A DNA stretch of 64,000 nt, from assembly GCA_014904985.1 (NCBI GenBank), contig MU128991.1, positions 124,001-188,000 of the forward strand, written 5' to 3'. This DNA comes from Hydnum rufescens UP504. Taxonomy: Eukaryota > Basidiomycota > Agaricomycetes > Cantharellales > Hydnaceae. Both the position numbers and the translations under genes were made by a program. Below the pieces are notes generated by a model, which was not told where the DNA came from, did no database searches, and saw only the letters and a program-made list of their open reading frames with translations. Shown here piece by piece: positions 34,801 through 45,836 of this stretch. Position 1 is the stretch's first letter. Every line of letters starts with the position of its first letter.

Positions 34801-36440
34801 CCCCCGAATGTCAAACGAGGAACGGGAAACCGGTCCCCAACGTCAAACGTGGACTGGATTTGAAATTAAGATTCAATACAAAGTTAAGCAAATTTCGCCA
34901 AATACTTTAGAACCCAGGAATGCGACTCAACACCAGTACAGGAGGGGTGCATAAGTTTCTAAATACAACACTTGTATTGCAGAAAACCACAAATAAATAT
35001 GATATATGTTTTATAAGCCATTTGCCTCAATTTGAAGAAGGTTATGGGAATTTCCAAAAAAGGAAATCCTTGACTTCTTGCATATGCGGGTGTGGTCCAT
35101 ATGGGGGCAGGAGGTGGAAAGATGTTTGGGAGAAGCCAAAGTGCAGCTTTCCCAACATATTGCGTGTTCCATGCGCGAGCAGTGGGTGGGCGCTTAATTC
35201 GAACACTTAACGGAACTTAGACTTTGACCGGGGTTTGAACCAGTGTCATGCCAAAAGATACAACCTAGACAGACACACTTACCTACTACACTACAGACCA
35301 GGCACATTCATCTATGCTCTTTTATGTATATAAGTCAGGTACGTATTGCGGGGACACCCCGCAGACCCCGTCCGCTGCGCGCTCGGGACCCCCCCCGCAC
35401 GACCCCGCCTCCGCTGCGCGGGGCTATCGCGGGGATATCCCATATCCCCATCCGCTATCTGCCGCCGAGTTCTCGGGCGAGCTGTGACCCAGATCGCCGG
35501 TTTGACATTTGGGCTAAAAGTCAAGAGCTGCTAGCCTTACCTAGTCAAACTCGTGGAAGAAGATTGGGGAAGCTTCGCGATCGGGTTTCCGAGAAAGCTG
35601 CATGAGGCGTGGAGAGCTTTAGGTGAAGGACTGGACTCGTTTCTGCTGTATAGAAATGAGCGGAAAAGGAAATTCCGAAAGGGTGGTTACGAGTCAGGTC
35701 TCACGCTATCCTTGATTTCCGACAATGGCACCAAGGAGGACATCACTACGGCTGGTGGTATGGGTGCATCTCCTCCACTCGATCTTAGCAGAAGCGCATT
35801 ATAGCGAAAGTGCTGTCCGGAATCCACATATTTTTCCGAGGTCAGGTGTTACCTGGATCCAGAATTTACGGATTTACGGTTCCCCAGCGAGACCCGTTCA
35901 CAGCCGTCTGGTGCATCAATGTTCAATTAGAGCTCGCAGGGGGTCTCCAGTGCTACTTCTATCTTACATCGATCTATATATGGTGTATATATGATGTGCA
36001 TGGCACACTGGCAGTTATGCACACTGGTTCTTCTTGATGTTGTTAATGTTACTGATTCCTCATCGTAGGTCGAGAGGTAAGATAGTTGATTGCGCGTCAG
36101 CGATGGCCTCCTTGTATTATGCTGTGCTCTCCAGATTCGAATTCGATAAATAGTGCCCCAGGCTTACTAGTCTCGTGCTCAGACATTCGGCGTAACCACC
36201 GGCTCTGTGGGGAACTTTTTTCTTCAATTCTGTGCGTCAACCATTTGACTTATAATTACCGACGAAATCTCAAGTTATTTACGTTGGGGAAGGATGCAAG
36301 ATACCCTATTGACCCCACCTCTCCGCACAAAATTTCATATCAAAGACATCCAACTCATCTGAATTCTCATCGTACCACAGGATGTGTCGTGACCTTATGA
36401 AGTATTATCAATGTCAATGTCATTCACTCATCCTGGTGAC
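34801..36440. other. Accessory intergenic region with tRNA-like and GC-rich patches
   Basis: No gene recognised. It contains a degenerate tRNA-like stretch with Pol III A and B box resemblance on the minus strand (35235-35310) and a GC-rich patch rich in GCGGGG/CCCCGC motifs (35345-35480) unlike its AT-richer surroundings. From about 36265 the 3' flank of the histidine phosphatase gene begins. Confidence 0.45.
35235..35310 (-). other. tRNA-like Pol III promoter boxes (possible SINE head)
   Basis: Read on the minus strand: TAGTGTAGTAGGTAAG resembles a Pol III A box, and GGTTCAAACCCC about 35-40 bases downstream resembles a B box. An acceptor stem and a proper T stem cannot be formed, so this is not a functional tRNA gene by inspection. 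A tRNA-derived SINE or a decayed tRNA is possible. Confidence 0.3.
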
Positions 36441-37295
36441 TCACCAGCCAGCATTCCTGTAATCGCATTTAGTCTCCTTATAGTCTCCCCCCCAATAATG
36501 CAACTTCTCGTATAGCTCGCTGAGGAAGACATTGTGGCTTACAATGACAACATGAGGAATTCCATCAGGTAGAACCGCAGGCGTGGTTGTTGTTTTCTTA
36601 TTAGTGAAGAATTCCGGAGGTTCAGATATGACACCACGGGTTTGGAGGACCGAGCGAATGACGATTTCTCCACGCAAAACTGCCCCTTCCAAGCTTTCCC
36701 CGCCTTCGCGGGCTGGTGAGACCGGTCGACACCACCCCAAAGGAGTAGGCCGACCTTCCTGTCAACTCCTCGCGGCCCGCTCTCTGATTATATCGCATGA
36801 GTTGGGGGACCCTACGCCCGTACTGGCGCTCCACCAACAAAGATAGGGTATGAACTTCTGGATGCGTTTCGTTGTGATCCGACAGAGCCTTGGCAGTATC
36901 GTGTGCACGTTCGAGAGGAGAAGACATCAGGTAGTCAATGCGTGTGTTCGCCCACTCTTTTCCAAGTGATTCTGCTTGGAAGCGTCCGACTTCGGTCAAT
37001 GGATCAGGATCATCGTCTTCATTCCATGCCTTTGTGGCATTGCTAACACACTTGGGAATCCAAGGCAGATTAAAATTTACTCGGACAGATACCAAAAGGG
37101 AGTTCATACCTGAGCATGTCGGATGAGAGAAATAACGAGGCAGCGTCGTTGTTGCACGGAAGTCGCGGCAGTGCTGGCCTCGAGCGTGGTAGAAAGTTCT
37201 TGGATGGGGCTGGACCCCTCGGGGCCTGATGATGATGAAGAGTCCATAGTTTCGAGTAGTGTCTGGGTGAGACACAGGTGCACCGATGACGCCAC
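36441..37295 (-). CDS. Histidine phosphatase superfamily (phosphoglycerate mutase-like) protein
   Basis: Exon 1 (likely start at 37247, MDSSSSSGPEGSSP; an upstream in-frame start lies at 37295) ends with ISLIRHAQ, the first catalytic motif (RHA/RHG, with the phospho-accepting histidine). An intron leads to SNATKAWNEDDDPDPLTEVG, SLGKEWANTRIDYLMSSPLE, RAHDTAKALSDH and a YGRRVPQLMRY segment. The last part has REGGESLEGAVLRGEIV and IPHVVIVSHNVFLSELYEKL with the second active-site histidine, ending DYRNAGW at 36441. The frame changes near 36700 without a clear intron, so either a splice site was missed or there is an indel. The substrate is unknown; the family ranges from sugar phosphates to phosphoproteins. 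Confidence 0.7.
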
Positions 37296-37739
37296 CCGAG
37301 TTAAAAACCCCCAGTGGGTCTCTCCGACGGCCTGGATCCGAGGCTATGCCTATGGAGAAAATGTCGGTGCTGGGGTTATAAAAGGACTGCCCTAGACCAA
37401 GGAAGTTGCTGACATAATCGCGTGACCTTTGTGGCCCAACGCGCGCACAGTGATGGCCTTTTGGTGTGGGCAAGCCTGGTCAGTCATTGTGTCAATGTCG
37501 ATAGGGATCCACGTTTATTATCAGGCTTGGAATGTGTCCTTTCTAGCATGGTGGCCATCTCTTCAGATTTCATATCAACGTTTACACTGTTCCACCCGAG
37601 CTGCTGCCGCAATTGTCGGGCTCCGCGACGAATCTGAATCCAGTGATAGTTGAAGAGTAGAGGATAAGTATTTATTGAGATCAGAGCCATCATTTTCTTC
37701 ATCGGACTCCCAGCCATAGCCGACTGATGCCGCTGCCTC

Positions 37740-38210
37740 TATTTCGGTCGTGAATAACCGCGTACGATGGTTTATAGCGAGTGTACCATAGGCAGACGCG
37801 CAGGGTGAGAGATAGACATCTTTGAGGCATGTAACGCCCGGAGAATGGCATGAATGAAAAGGCCCTGGTGTTCTGGGCGTATGGAAACGCAAATGGAGCA
37901 CCGATATGGACGTTGAGGAGCAATGAGGGTGGCAGGGGGGTGCATGGATTATTGTCATGTATGATTCAAGCTCGCCACTCGGTCAGCAGAATTCAAGGCT
38001 CGTGGCGCTGTCTGACGAGCGAGCAACACATCATAAAAGTGAAATAGAAGTGGAACCAAAAGGGTGACGAAAGCAGAACCGAAACAGTATTTTCATACCG
38101 AGAGATTTCGCATTCATTTGGCGTGCTTCTACTCTCTCGTTGCGGGGTGTTGAGAAATGGACATCTGGCATCTGCCAGATCACGTGCGACGCAACGACCA
38201 GTTTGGAATT
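37740..38210. repeat. Third, diverged copy of a segment from units A and B
   Basis: Aligns by eye with 17215-17630 and 28255-28560 (shared words include ATGGTTTATAG, GGAGAATGGCATGAATGAA, AGGCCCTGG, GACxTTGAGGAGCAATGAGGG and CATCATAAAA). It is more diverged than A is from B. It adjoins a copy of the 23795-24240 repeat, so 37.7-38.8 kb is another mosaic. Confidence 0.6.
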
Positions 38211-38244
38211 CTACGCATCCCGCCAAGAACAAAAAAAAGCGCAA

Positions 38245-38745
38245 CCGCGGGGCCACGCGCGCAAAATAGGGGAGGATCCAAACCCTTAAATCACCCACGC
38301 GAACTCAAGCCCCTATTTATTCAAATGGACCTGGCCAATAACCACGCCCACGCACACTCTCGAGCGCACCCTCGATCATATATCAATCCATTCTCAATCC
38401 ATTCACAACTCACCACCTCCACTCACTGCCCCTCCTCCAAAAAACAAATTGTCCTTGATCAGATCAATTGGTCGTAAACAATACAATAAATGTAAATGAG
38501 ACATTCACCAAACTTCTGATGGAGGAGAAGAAGAACTGTGTGGGTGGGCATGATCAATCGATGTGAGAAAGGAAAGAACCTGGATGCATGTGTGGAAAAA
38601 AAATGGTGTGTATTATGGTCAATGTATTTGGAAGTTATTAATGAGACAAAGGCGGAGAGGGGGGTCGAGCCCTCGAAGACACCAGGCGACTCTCCGATGA
38701 TACCGGAGGGGACTGTTGGCCGCCTTACTTGTAAATATCAAATCG
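38245..38745. repeat. Dispersed repeat shared with 23795-24240
   Basis: Same orientation and same order of shared words as the partner, with scattered substitutions and indels. No coding capacity recognised. Confidence 0.6.
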
Positions 38746-39864
38746 AGGATTCGATTCTATTCTGATCGTTTATCTCTCGTTCATATTGTGCTTCGTCGCT
38801 TGCTGCAATCCCTGACTCGGCACTCTTGCCCTCTTCCCAGTACATAAATGCCTATAGTGGGAATACTCGTCTGATGACAGTGACAGCTTGCAGGGCACTG
38901 ACAAGTGCCAAACGCAATGACTTGCAATGTCAATAATCCAAGAGAATGGGAAAAGACGATGACAGTCGTTTATATTCAATAGATTGAATATCGACCACGC
39001 GTACAATTGTTTACCTCACAGCGTATGGTAAATTAACCTAGCTTGGATAGTAATCACGAAATGATAGCGCCAGCTACAGAGTGTATACGAAGAATTCATT
39101 TTCGGTTGGCCTTTCTTTTCTTTTCGTTCTTGGTGACAGGGGGATCAAAAGTAGACGGTGGATACACCGCGTCTGGACGCGACGGGAGGAGGAGACCCCA
39201 CGAGTAATAATAATGATGGAATTGTATGATTAAAGAGATAAAGAGAGGGCGAAGGTTGAATTGAGTGGCGATGGACATGCAGCTGCAGTTGAGAAGGATA
39301 ACAAAACGCAGGGGAATGGTCGTTTTGTTATATGCACGTTCGTGCGAACCACAGGCCCGGGCGTATACAATGTCACAGATGGGGGGGGGGGGGTGTTGCG
39401 AAGAACGGGTACAGTATCCGGGCTGCCGGTGATTGATAAATGACGACGTCAGAATGACCTGAGGATTCAAGATGATGGAGCGAAAGAGTGGGTGACGGGG
39501 CCCAAATGTTTATACCGAGGTCAGTGAAGAGACATGGAAGCGAATCCGGGACACTGATATCGAGATCGCAAGAAGTCGGCGCGACAGGAAGGGCAGTCTA
39601 CTTGTAGATCAGTTATTTGATTGAGAGGGTAAGGTCGGGGAGTATTCGAAACCAACGGGGATGATGAATGATCGAGCTCGAGGCAGAAGGTAAGAATCAA
39701 AAGAGAAATTATATGGGATCAACAAAACACAGGAGGGAAACAAGAGGAGAGAGAATAGGGGCGAAATCAATCGATAATTGAGGATAACGACAACGATGCT
39801 TTCACGATGGGCGCCGGTCTGGGCGATCTCGCTGAACAGGATTGTCGACGGCCCGGCCGTGGAT
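38746..39864. other. Intergenic region downstream of the long-tailed membrane protein
   Basis: No gene seen. It includes an uninterrupted run of 13 G at 39381-39393. The last part is the 3' flank of the membrane protein gene; its sequence near 39808-39864 is also present in the 33.6 kb mosaic. Confidence 0.5.
39381..39393 (+). repeat. Homopolymer of 13 G
   Basis: An uninterrupted run of 13 G in a gene-free region. Its length should be treated as approximate, given the other signs of homopolymer miscounting in this window. Confidence 0.8.
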
Positions 39865-42800
39865 TCAGCGCCACGCGATCCACTGTCCTCGGTTCCTCCT
39901 TCTTTCATCGATAAAATTGAGTCCTAATTCCTCCGTAATGAAATTGAGATCAAGACCGCGTCTGCGATTCGGCTCCTCAGCATCACCGCCGTCGACTCCC
40001 TCAATGATTGGATCCGGGCGATCGGTCTCACGACGGAATGATAGGTCCTCCCCGTCCGCTACGAACCGGACGAAAGCCATTTCAACATCACCGCTAAGAG
40101 AAGGAAGAAAAAGGCGGAATGGCACTCACGACTGCGAACCCCAAACTCTTGTAACTCGAACGCCAAGTCCAAATCCCTAGAGTTAGCCGTTCCTAATCTC
40201 TTTTTCCGAGTAAACGAAGAGCCAGGGGCAATTCCACTTGCACTAGCCACAGGAGATATAGGTCCCAAATTATCTTGCGACCTGAAATGGTTATTCTTGG
40301 GCAGTCGATTCGGTCGTGAGGACCGCGAGAAGAAACTCAACACCCGGCTCGCCCCCTCATAGACTGGAGATGAGGTCATGGAGGTCAATGCGAGTGAGGG
40401 ATTCGGTTCAGAATGCATCACAATCGCAGGGGTGGAGCCAATGCCGATCCTTGGACCTTCCTCGCGATTCGATGGTTCGTGGTGAGCGAAGCCTGTGGAC
40501 GTATGGGAGAGACCGTATCCGGCAGCAGCATCCGCATCCTGCTCGTCCATGTCTCCGGGTCCTTCACCTTCGTCCTCCTCGACAAGGATCCAATTCTTCC
40601 CCTTGGACCCAGAAGTACTAGACCTTCTAGACCTTCTATTTCCGGAGAAGATTGCACTCGTGAAATGAGGGGTCCGAGGAGTCGGAGGATCAGGGCTGGA
40701 CAGTGGAGTACTGCCGGTCGTCGTCGCCATCGATGGGCTCGAACGAGACGTGAACATTGAGTACGGCGTCATTGGTGAGGGGGTAACAGGTGATGAGGCT
40801 GAAAAAGTGGAGAAATACACAGATGCAGGGGACTCCATTTCTGGTGAGGCAAACAAGGATGATGGTGAGAGGGCGATAGTGGGACTGACATTGGGAAGGT
40901 ATGGATCGGAGAGGTGGTACACAGAAGTTAAGGGCGAGGAAACGGTATGATGGCCTATTTGGGTGTCAGTCCCTGCGGTGAGAGAACTTGGGATATTAAC
41001 GAAGGTAGCCTGAGAACCATCCAAGTCCTTGAATAAATCAGTCGATAGAAGTGAATCAGGGATTCCCAGAACTGATCCCAAACGTAGTTCTAGATCACCA
41101 GAACCTTTGGTTAGGCGAGCCCTGGAGTTACTGTCACCGGAACGTGGGAGAGGGGGAAGCGGTGATTGGAGGGGCGGCTGCGTTGGAATGGCACGCTCCT
41201 TCGATGATCTGGATGAAGGAGAATGGACAGGGGAGAGTGTTGTGCAAGACGTCATGACACTTTGTGCATCGTCAACCGCACCCGCTGCGTTGGCCCTTGG
41301 AAAGGGGAGGGCACCAGATAATTCATTAGAAGGCTGTGACGGAGGTTGGGACATAAATAGCGGTTCTTCATTCACATCGCTTTGAACAGGGCCGAAGGCC
41401 TCAACCGAAATTACTGCAGCAGGGAGGAGGGGAACGACCCCGGATTGTCGTCTACGCCAAGACCTTTGGGAGGGATCGGTTGAATCGACACTAGAGATCG
41501 TATTTGTCGATTCTATAGACGGCCGAGGCTCACCATTCTCCTCGGAATGGCCATTTGCAGCCCCCATAACCATAGGGGAAGGAGACGAAGAGCCGAGTGT
41601 AGAGATCGAGGAGAAAATGGACCTGGACCTCAGAGAAGCAAGGTCGGACACATCGGCGAGATTGGGAGATGATACTTTCATATTTTCGTCAGGGAATACA
41701 GTGGACCCAGGAGGATCTTCAGCGTCCTCTTCCTCCCCATTAGGGACGGCGCCGTGCATTTCCAATCCATTCCTGGCGCCAGAACCAGAAGCAAGAGAAT
41801 TAGTGCTCATTTGTCCAAGGTTAAAAACTAGCGGGGGTGGACGGCGGCGCGACGGCGAGATATTGGCAGAACCATTGGAACTAGGCGGCAATTGTAGGGC
41901 CGGGATTGGATAGTCCCCCGATTTGCGTGTGGAAGATGCTCGCGGAGGAGATGAATAAGGTGAAGAGGGTGTACTAAGTGGGGAGGGCATCCCTGATATT
42001 GAGAGCCTCGAGCGAAATGGAGAGTCAGGATGGGGGGTACCGTGATTATGGGATCGAACACTGGAACCACGCATGGGCTTTGTTGAAGTAGAACGATGAT
42101 GAGATGATGTCTTTATCTCTTGTAGTTCCTTTTCGACCACTGTGATGGGCCATGAGCGGATAGGAAGGCCGATACCAATTTCATGACCTGGTTTCACTCC
42201 CATTTCGACATGAATTTTCTGTGGTGGTGCTACGGGCCGGATGTCCAGCGTATCGGCGGCACCAGTACTCGTTGAAACATCGCCGCCCCCGGTGGGTAAA
42301 AAGTCTGGCGAATCAAGGGCATTCTGGACCAGGCAGGCCAAAAACGCCACATCCTCCGCATGCTCAGCCGCGTCCCTCAAGTTTCCTCTCGCCTTATTCC
42401 TCCCCCTTCTCGATTTTGTCGAAGAAAATGACGTCTTGGCGGATCGGGTCCCTCTGGCACCACCAAGATCCGGCAGATTGAAACCCACTACAGGATCGCT
42501 GAAAACTCTTCGAATACGACCTCCATTTCCGCTCTCGGTCGCCGTGACGAGAGGAGAACCGGCAAATGTAGATGGCTCGGGAAAGTGATGATTGACCGGG
42601 TCTCCCTGCTTAGTTTCTGTGCCAGTGGCAGGACTTTCACTTGTCACCCGTGTTGTTACCACAGGGAGGGTCGATGAACTCCTGGGGGTTCGACGATGCT
42701 TCGAGAGTTTGGCCAGGTTTATCAAACTCACATGAGACCTCTCTTTACGAGCGCTGGCGCCTCTGCTGTCACTGAACGAGGAAGGAGGGGGAAGAACAGA

Positions 42801-44380
42801 TGGTACGACAGGAGAGGAAGCCAGGGCTGGGGACTGCTTTGGGGGTACAGCGAAAGTAACGGGGGTGTTGATAAGATGAGAGGGGAAAGTGTGAGAGTTC
42901 GTTGGAGGGAGTGATGAGAATGTCGGGACAGGCGAACTTGGACATGAGGCGAATGGATCGCCACGAAGGTTGACAAGAAAGTCGTCTGAGGGAGATGGGG
43001 GAATCTGTACGGGCATCATAATGGCACTGGTGCTAATAATATTGGCATTATTAGCATTCGCGTCTTCATTCGCGCCGGAAGTGCCGGGGAAGTAGTCGGG
43101 AATGTGGGATTAAGAAGACGGTCGGATGGTAATGATTGTTGGGGGGGATAATTATGACTACCAGGCCAATTCCAATGTGCGCCAAGGATGCTGTGGCCTT
43201 TCGGGGGAGAACCAGTGTTGGTACTGCGGGGGCGAACAGGACGACCCCCCGACTGGTGCGATTGCACTAGAGTGCTCGTGCTGATGCTCATACGACCACC
43301 GGCTGTCACGCTTGTGGCCGTGTGCATGAAGCTACTGGTAACATTATCGCCCGTCTCGGATAATATTTGAGAGGGGGCCATTATGCTTGAATTAGGAACA
43401 TGCAAGACTATAGGGCCAATGAACAAGGGCAAAGTGACCAGATTAAACAGATGACTTGGAGCCCAAAGAGAAACAGAACGGAGTGACTTACAATACACGA
43501 ATAGCATACAAGTGGATATCCACAAAAAGAGCAGTACGCCTCTCGCGACTTCCAAGCTGCCGAAGAGTCTAATGTCAGGCGCATTTGGATAGACCATCAA
43601 TTGAGGTTGAAAAGATGGGATGATGTATGACACGGCGCAGAACGCCTGAGTGGCGCAGAGCAGGAAGAAACCGTGCAAATTGAGGATTCTGCTGAAAGTG
43701 AAGAGAAGGAATGGTGTTGGGACAATACATGCGATGAGGAGAAGGAGGGGGGAGAGGATCGGTGGTATTGGATGGAGTGGGTCTATTATGGCGCCAAGTG
43801 AAGAGAATATGGATACGATAGAAGCTAGGATAAGCAGGTGGTGTTAGAGGATACCCTTGTTATGAACGGAGGACAGTAGAAATAACGCACCGGCAGCGAC
43901 GAAGGCAAGTAATAGCCAAGAAAGGCTCGGCTTTGGTAAAGGACCACGATATGAAGGGATTTCATTACTATCGACGAAGGCACTGGTTCGTATATGATGA
44001 TGAGGGAGAAAAGGTACGGTGGTACGAGAACGACTGGCGAAGAACTTTTGAAACGCAGCTGGATGAAGGAGAGCGACGGTAGCAAGTGAAGCTGAGGAGG
44101 TTCGAGGAGGTTGAATTTGGACGCGTCAGACCCAGATAATCGCATGGCACATACTAATGAGACGACCCAGAAGCTCTAAAAGAAAGCGAGAGGCAGGATG
44201 AGTATGGAGAAGAGCTAGTATCGCAGAGATGGCTATGAGAATAGCTGCGAGGATGAAGGGGAAGATCAACGAAGGACCGCGGAGATGGTAATAGGCAGGA
44301 CGAAGGAGAGTTAAGAGGAGAAGGAAGGCGAGGGGGAGGAGGATGACAAGGAGGGCTTGCTGGGCGGTGGGGGCGCTCAT
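39865..44380 (-). CDS. Multi-pass membrane protein with a very long Ser/Pro-rich C-terminal tail
   Basis: The N-terminal exon (MSAPTAQQALLVILLPLAFL) encodes two or three membrane helices. Further exons give PKPSLSWLLLAFVAA, LGAIIDPLHPIPPILSPLLL, the 43678-43016 stretch (HGFFLLCATQAFCAVSYIIP, GVLLFLWISTCMLFVYC) and another helix, for about seven helices in all. One missing C near 43106 is needed to join the membrane part to a continuous frame of nearly 1,000 residues (43019-40059) that is mostly Ser/Pro/Thr, with patches such as RRVFSDPVVGFNLPDLGG and AEDVAFLACLVQNALDS. A 36-nt intron leads to a last exon ending GQWIAWR at 39865. No family recognised. The tail looks disordered and phosphorylatable (inference), suggesting a sensor or scaffold at a membrane. 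Confidence 0.6.
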
Positions 44381-45836
44381 CACCAACCAAAGAGTAGGAG
44401 GGAACGTGTGGTGGTGTCGGGGTGCATGAGGACAAAAAGAGCGAGAAGTAGGGGGAATTGAATGGCATCTACTTGAAACCTAAAGGGGATAAATATCAGA
44501 TTCCTAACTAAAAAGCTTCCGCGTATGCACACGTGTTCAGGTATTCACCAACTTCAATTTTTTTGCATCCTTGTTGTTGGAGACCCCAATGCCCAAGGGA
44601 GGGCCCTAAAACTAGCTGGCACTGGCGAATGAGAAAATGTGACTAAGCGTGAGTAGTGGCAATGCCGTCAGAGCCCCTCTAACCGACTCCAAGTGAGGCG
44701 GGGAGTTCTGCAAAGTAAATTAAACACCATCCGACATCAAAACAAACAACAATGTGGATGTGCGACTTTTGAGTGCTGCACTCGAGCCTTCTTTTTTCTG
44801 CATTCGACTTTCGGGTTGTTTCACCACCATCACGTCGGGATGTGTTCCATATTTTACATCAGACGTAACGATTAAATTCACCAGGATAGTCCAGGAATGA
44901 GCTCCAGGGTATATTGCGTGGGCATAGCACTTGTATGGTGTTCGGGAACTGCTTGACACAAAAGAAATTCTGTCGGCAGTGGAAAATCAACCATGACTCA
45001 GAAATAGATCAGCTGCCACCAGTCACAAATTAAGGCTTTGAACACTCGTTTTCTCCATACAGGGGAGCATTACAAGGTAGGGCCACCCAGTAGACGCCGG
45101 CACTGTGCCATGTGCCTTGACGTCACGATCGCACTCTCGACCTCGGGAGCCACGCGAATTATCCTCGGTGCCCGAGGTTCTCGCGAGAAGCCATCCTCGA
45201 GGTGGACTTCCAGAATCGAAAAACAAAGAAAGAGGGGAAAACCTGGTGGGAGCCTGCAGGCTGTCAACCTGAGGGATGCCATGACCATACATGATCCCCA
45301 CACGGAAAACGCAGACAGAACTATCCAAAACAAGTAGAAATAACACAGATTGGCGATATCCGAGGAAATAGAGCGTCCAATATATACAATTCAGTCGGGT
45401 CCTGATATTAGATCATCGTCTCCATTTGAGGTATTGATTTATTTCATCCTGTAACGAGCGACTGCCAACACAAAGGCCACCAGAAACTGAGAAAAAAAAG
45501 AGCAAGGAAGGTAAGGAGGGTTAAAGTATTGCCATCGGGGGGATTGTCCAAAATTAACACCAATTGTCCGAAAGGAAACTCGGACAAAGGCGGAAAAGTA
45601 TCATCCAGACCGGATCGTCCATCAAACACCCATTAAACCAGGTGAGAACGGTCAGTGAAGCAAAATAATACGCAGACTTCGTGGGTGAGGACATAGGGGA
45701 ATGCGTGAGTGGACATGCACAATGCGGTGAATGGTAAAAAAGTCCATGACATGAGAGTCAATAACGAATGCGAGGGTGAAGTGAGTGCGAAGGCGAGAGA
45801 AAGGTCCAAGAAATGAAATCGAAACAAACGGATTCG
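44381..45836. other. Intergenic region between the membrane protein and the exo-glucanase
   Basis: No convincing gene. Several short open frames overlap on both strands around 45020-45350, but none has recognisable domains or splice support. This is the promoter side of the membrane protein gene and the 3' flank of the glucanase gene. Confidence 0.5.

Noticed and set aside
40316..42588. Several plus-strand frames over the membrane protein tail
   Set aside because: Antisense shadows of the long Ser/Pro-rich minus-strand frame, which is far longer and spliced to conserved-looking exons.
45023..45346. Overlapping frames on both strands near 45.2 kb
   Set aside because: Mutual shadows with no recognised domain and no intron signals; left as intergenic.
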